The translations under genes and the position numbers were made by a program. 8,076 nt of DNA, from NCBI GenBank assembly GCA_017407375.1, contig JAFQWT010000076.1:1-8076 (forward strand), read 5' to 3'. The notes beneath the pieces are model-generated. The model saw only the letters and a program-made list of their open reading frames with translations, searched no databases and was not told the origin of the DNA. The stretch is from Clostridia bacterium. GTDB taxonomy: Bacteria > Bacillota > Clostridia > Oscillospirales > CAG-272. Below, piece after piece: positions 7,174 to 8,076 of the stretch (its first letter is position 1; every line of letters starts with the position of its first letter).

Positions 7174-7192
7174 ATTACTATTTTTGTTATTA

Positions 7193-7221
7193 AGTATAAC
7201 ATAAAGGCGAGAAAAAAGCAA
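7193..7221 (-). promoter_or_regulatory. Sigma-A type promoter of guaB with extended -10
   Basis: On the minus strand a -35 box TTGCTT (7221-7216) and a -10 box TATACT (7198-7193) are exactly 17 bases apart, with TG one base before the -10 (extended -10). Transcription should begin near 7186, leaving a leader of about 25 bases, too short for a purine riboswitch. The -35 box lies within the arm of the 7203-7248 hairpin. Found by eye; not tested. Confidence 0.7.
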
Positions 7222-7248
7222 GCATTTTCACGCTTTTTCCTCGCCTTT
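7203..7248 (-). terminator. Hairpin terminator after the ABC ATPase gene
   Basis: Arms 7203-7219 and 7232-7248 form a 17-bp stem with a 12-base loop, 18 bases after the ATPase stop. One position (7212 with 7239) is G-U in minus-strand RNA but A-C in plus-strand RNA, so the stem is intact only when transcribed from the minus strand, as expected for the ATPase gene. The tail after it on that strand is short (part of TTTATGTT), so termination may be partial. The plus-strand tail is richer in T, but no plus-strand gene is visible for it to end. Confidence 0.65.
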
Positions 7249-7266
7249 TTAATATTTTTGGTTTTT

Positions 7267-8076
7267 TTAGAGAACCGCCTTCAAAAATTGCTGTGTTCTC
7301 GGGTTTTTCGGGTGGTCAAACAGCTCCTCGGGCGTGCCCTGCTCGGCAATGATGCCGTCCGCCATAAAGAGGATGCGGTCGGCCACCTCACGGGCAAAGC
7401 CCATCTCGTGCGTAACGATCACCATGGTCATGCCCTCCTCGGCCAGCTGGCGGATGAGGTCAAGCACCTCGCCCACCATCTCGGGGTCGAGGGCGCTTGT
7501 CGGCTCGTCAAACAGCATCACCTTCGGGTTCATGGCCAGGGCGCGCACGATGGCAATGCGCTGTTTCTGCCCGCCTGAGAGAGTGGAGGGGTACACGTTG
7601 GCCTTTTCCTCAAGACCGATACGGCGGAGAAGGGCGTACGCCTTTTCCTCGGCCGCCTTTTTGATCTCGTCCTTTGTGGTCGTGATCGGCAAAAGCTCTG
7701 TCTTTTCCTTGCGGAAAAGATTTTTTACCTTAATGCCAAGGTTTTTGAGCTTCACGCGGCGCAGGTTGCGAAGGCCCACGTACACGGGCGCCAGCGTGAT
7801 GTTCTGAAGGACCGTTTTATTGTTGAAAAGGTTGAACTGCTGGAACACCATGCCGATCTTTTCGCGGTGGGTGTTGATGTTCACGCGTACGTCGGCAATG
7901 TCAACGCCGTCAAAGATGATGGCGCCCTCGGTCGGGTCCTCCATGCAGTTAAGGCAACGGAGAAACGTGGATTTGCCGCAGCCGGAGGGGCCGATAATGG
8001 CGATCTGTTCCCCATTTTTGATATCGAGATCCACGCCGGTAAGCACCTTGTGGTCGCCAAAGTTCTTTTTGAGACC
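7267..8076 (-). CDS. Polar amino acid ABC transporter ATP-binding protein (GlnQ/HisP type), start outside window
   Basis: This ATPase powers a membrane importer of polar amino acids at the inner face of the membrane. The frame stays open to the window edge and reads GLKKNFGDHKVLTGVDLDI there, so only the first few residues are missing; an internal GTG at 8046 is not the start. In the 269-residue fragment the Walker A is GPSGCGKST (29-37), the Q-loop VFQQFNLF (near 79), the signature LSGGQKQR (166-173), the Walker B VMLFDEP (Asp190-Glu191), the D-loop SALD and the H-loop His223. The C-terminus GTPEELFDHPKNPRTQQFLKAVL is typical of GlnQ relatives. A basic insertion of roughly 35 residues (about 102-137) after TLAPVYVGLRN makes it longer than the usual 240-250. 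Permease and binding-protein genes should lie upstream, beyond the window. Amino acid specificity cannot be read from the ATPase. Confidence 0.93.
   Translation of the reverse strand, partial: GLKKNFGDHKVLTGVDLDIKNGEQIAIIGPSGCGKSTFLRCLNCMEDPTEGAIIFDGVDIADVRVNINTHREKIGMVFQQFNLFNNKTVLQNITLAPVYVGLRNLRRVKLKNLGIKVKNLFRKEKTELLPITTTKDEIKKAAEEKAYALLRRIGLEEKANVYPSTLSGGQKQRIAIVRALAMNPKVMLFDEPTSALDPEMVGEVLDLIRQLAEEGMTMVIVTHEMGFAREVADRILFMADGIIAEQGTPEELFDHPKNPRTQQFLKAVL

Noticed and set aside
7162..7221. A 20-codon N-terminal extension of IMP dehydrogenase
   Set aside because: It spans the promoter and the ribosome binding site, is AT-rich with an Asn/Lys-rich translation, and the family N-terminus matches the later ATG.
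7162..7266. A purine riboswitch or T-box in the guaB leader
   Set aside because: The predicted leader is only about 25 bases, and the structured part upstream is a simple hairpin that belongs to the ATPase gene end.
7251..7268. A plus-strand terminator tail suggesting an unseen plus-strand gene or small RNA
   Set aside because: The T-rich tail is striking, but the hairpin is fully paired only as minus-strand RNA, and no plus-strand gene or promoter precedes it.

Overview
The window reads as a stretch of chromosome from a GC-rich member of the Bacillota, most likely an uncultured, gut-type Clostridia lineage. Three things point there. The ribosome binding sites are strong AGGAGG types. The protein set is typical: a bacterial RqcH, a YtqB/MnmM methyltransferase, a GlnQ-type ABC ATPase and a SufB-like scaffold. 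The short gaps between genes are AT-rich with compact hairpin terminators, while the genes themselves are GC-rich. This placement is inferred from gene content; no rRNA or other marker is present. I see no mobile element, CRISPR array, tRNA, rRNA or phage gene, and no stretch over 300 bases without a gene.

Left part, plus strand (1-2831): the 3' end of a SufB/SufD-family Fe-S assembly gene, then rqcH (ribosome-associated quality control), then an mnmM/ytqB-type tRNA methyltransferase one base after the rqcH stop. The run is closed by a perfect 14-bp hairpin. RqcH adds C-terminal tails to stalled nascent chains and MnmM matures wobble uridines, so two of the three genes serve translation.

Middle part, minus strand (2833-5611): a large cytosolic clan GH-D glycoside hydrolase related to GH36, followed after 7 bases by a GufA-type ZIP metal transporter. 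This pair converges on the left-hand operon, and the 2801-2831 hairpin can serve both directions.

Right part, minus strand (5659-8076): an IMP dehydrogenase gene (guaB) with its own recognisable promoter and terminator. It is preceded by the ABC ATPase of a polar amino acid importer, whose first few codons lie outside the window. The guaB product is of the unusual type best known from the protozoan Tritrichomonas foetus. Its terminator ends exactly where the ribosome binding site of the glycoside hydrolase begins, so that gene has no room for a promoter of its own downstream of the terminator.

The window is mostly ordinary core metabolism. I did not find a convincing new multi-gene system. 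The points most worth a second look are the T. foetus-type IMPDH, the guaB terminator abutting the hydrolase gene, the unassigned hydrolase, and a basic insertion in the ABC ATPase.
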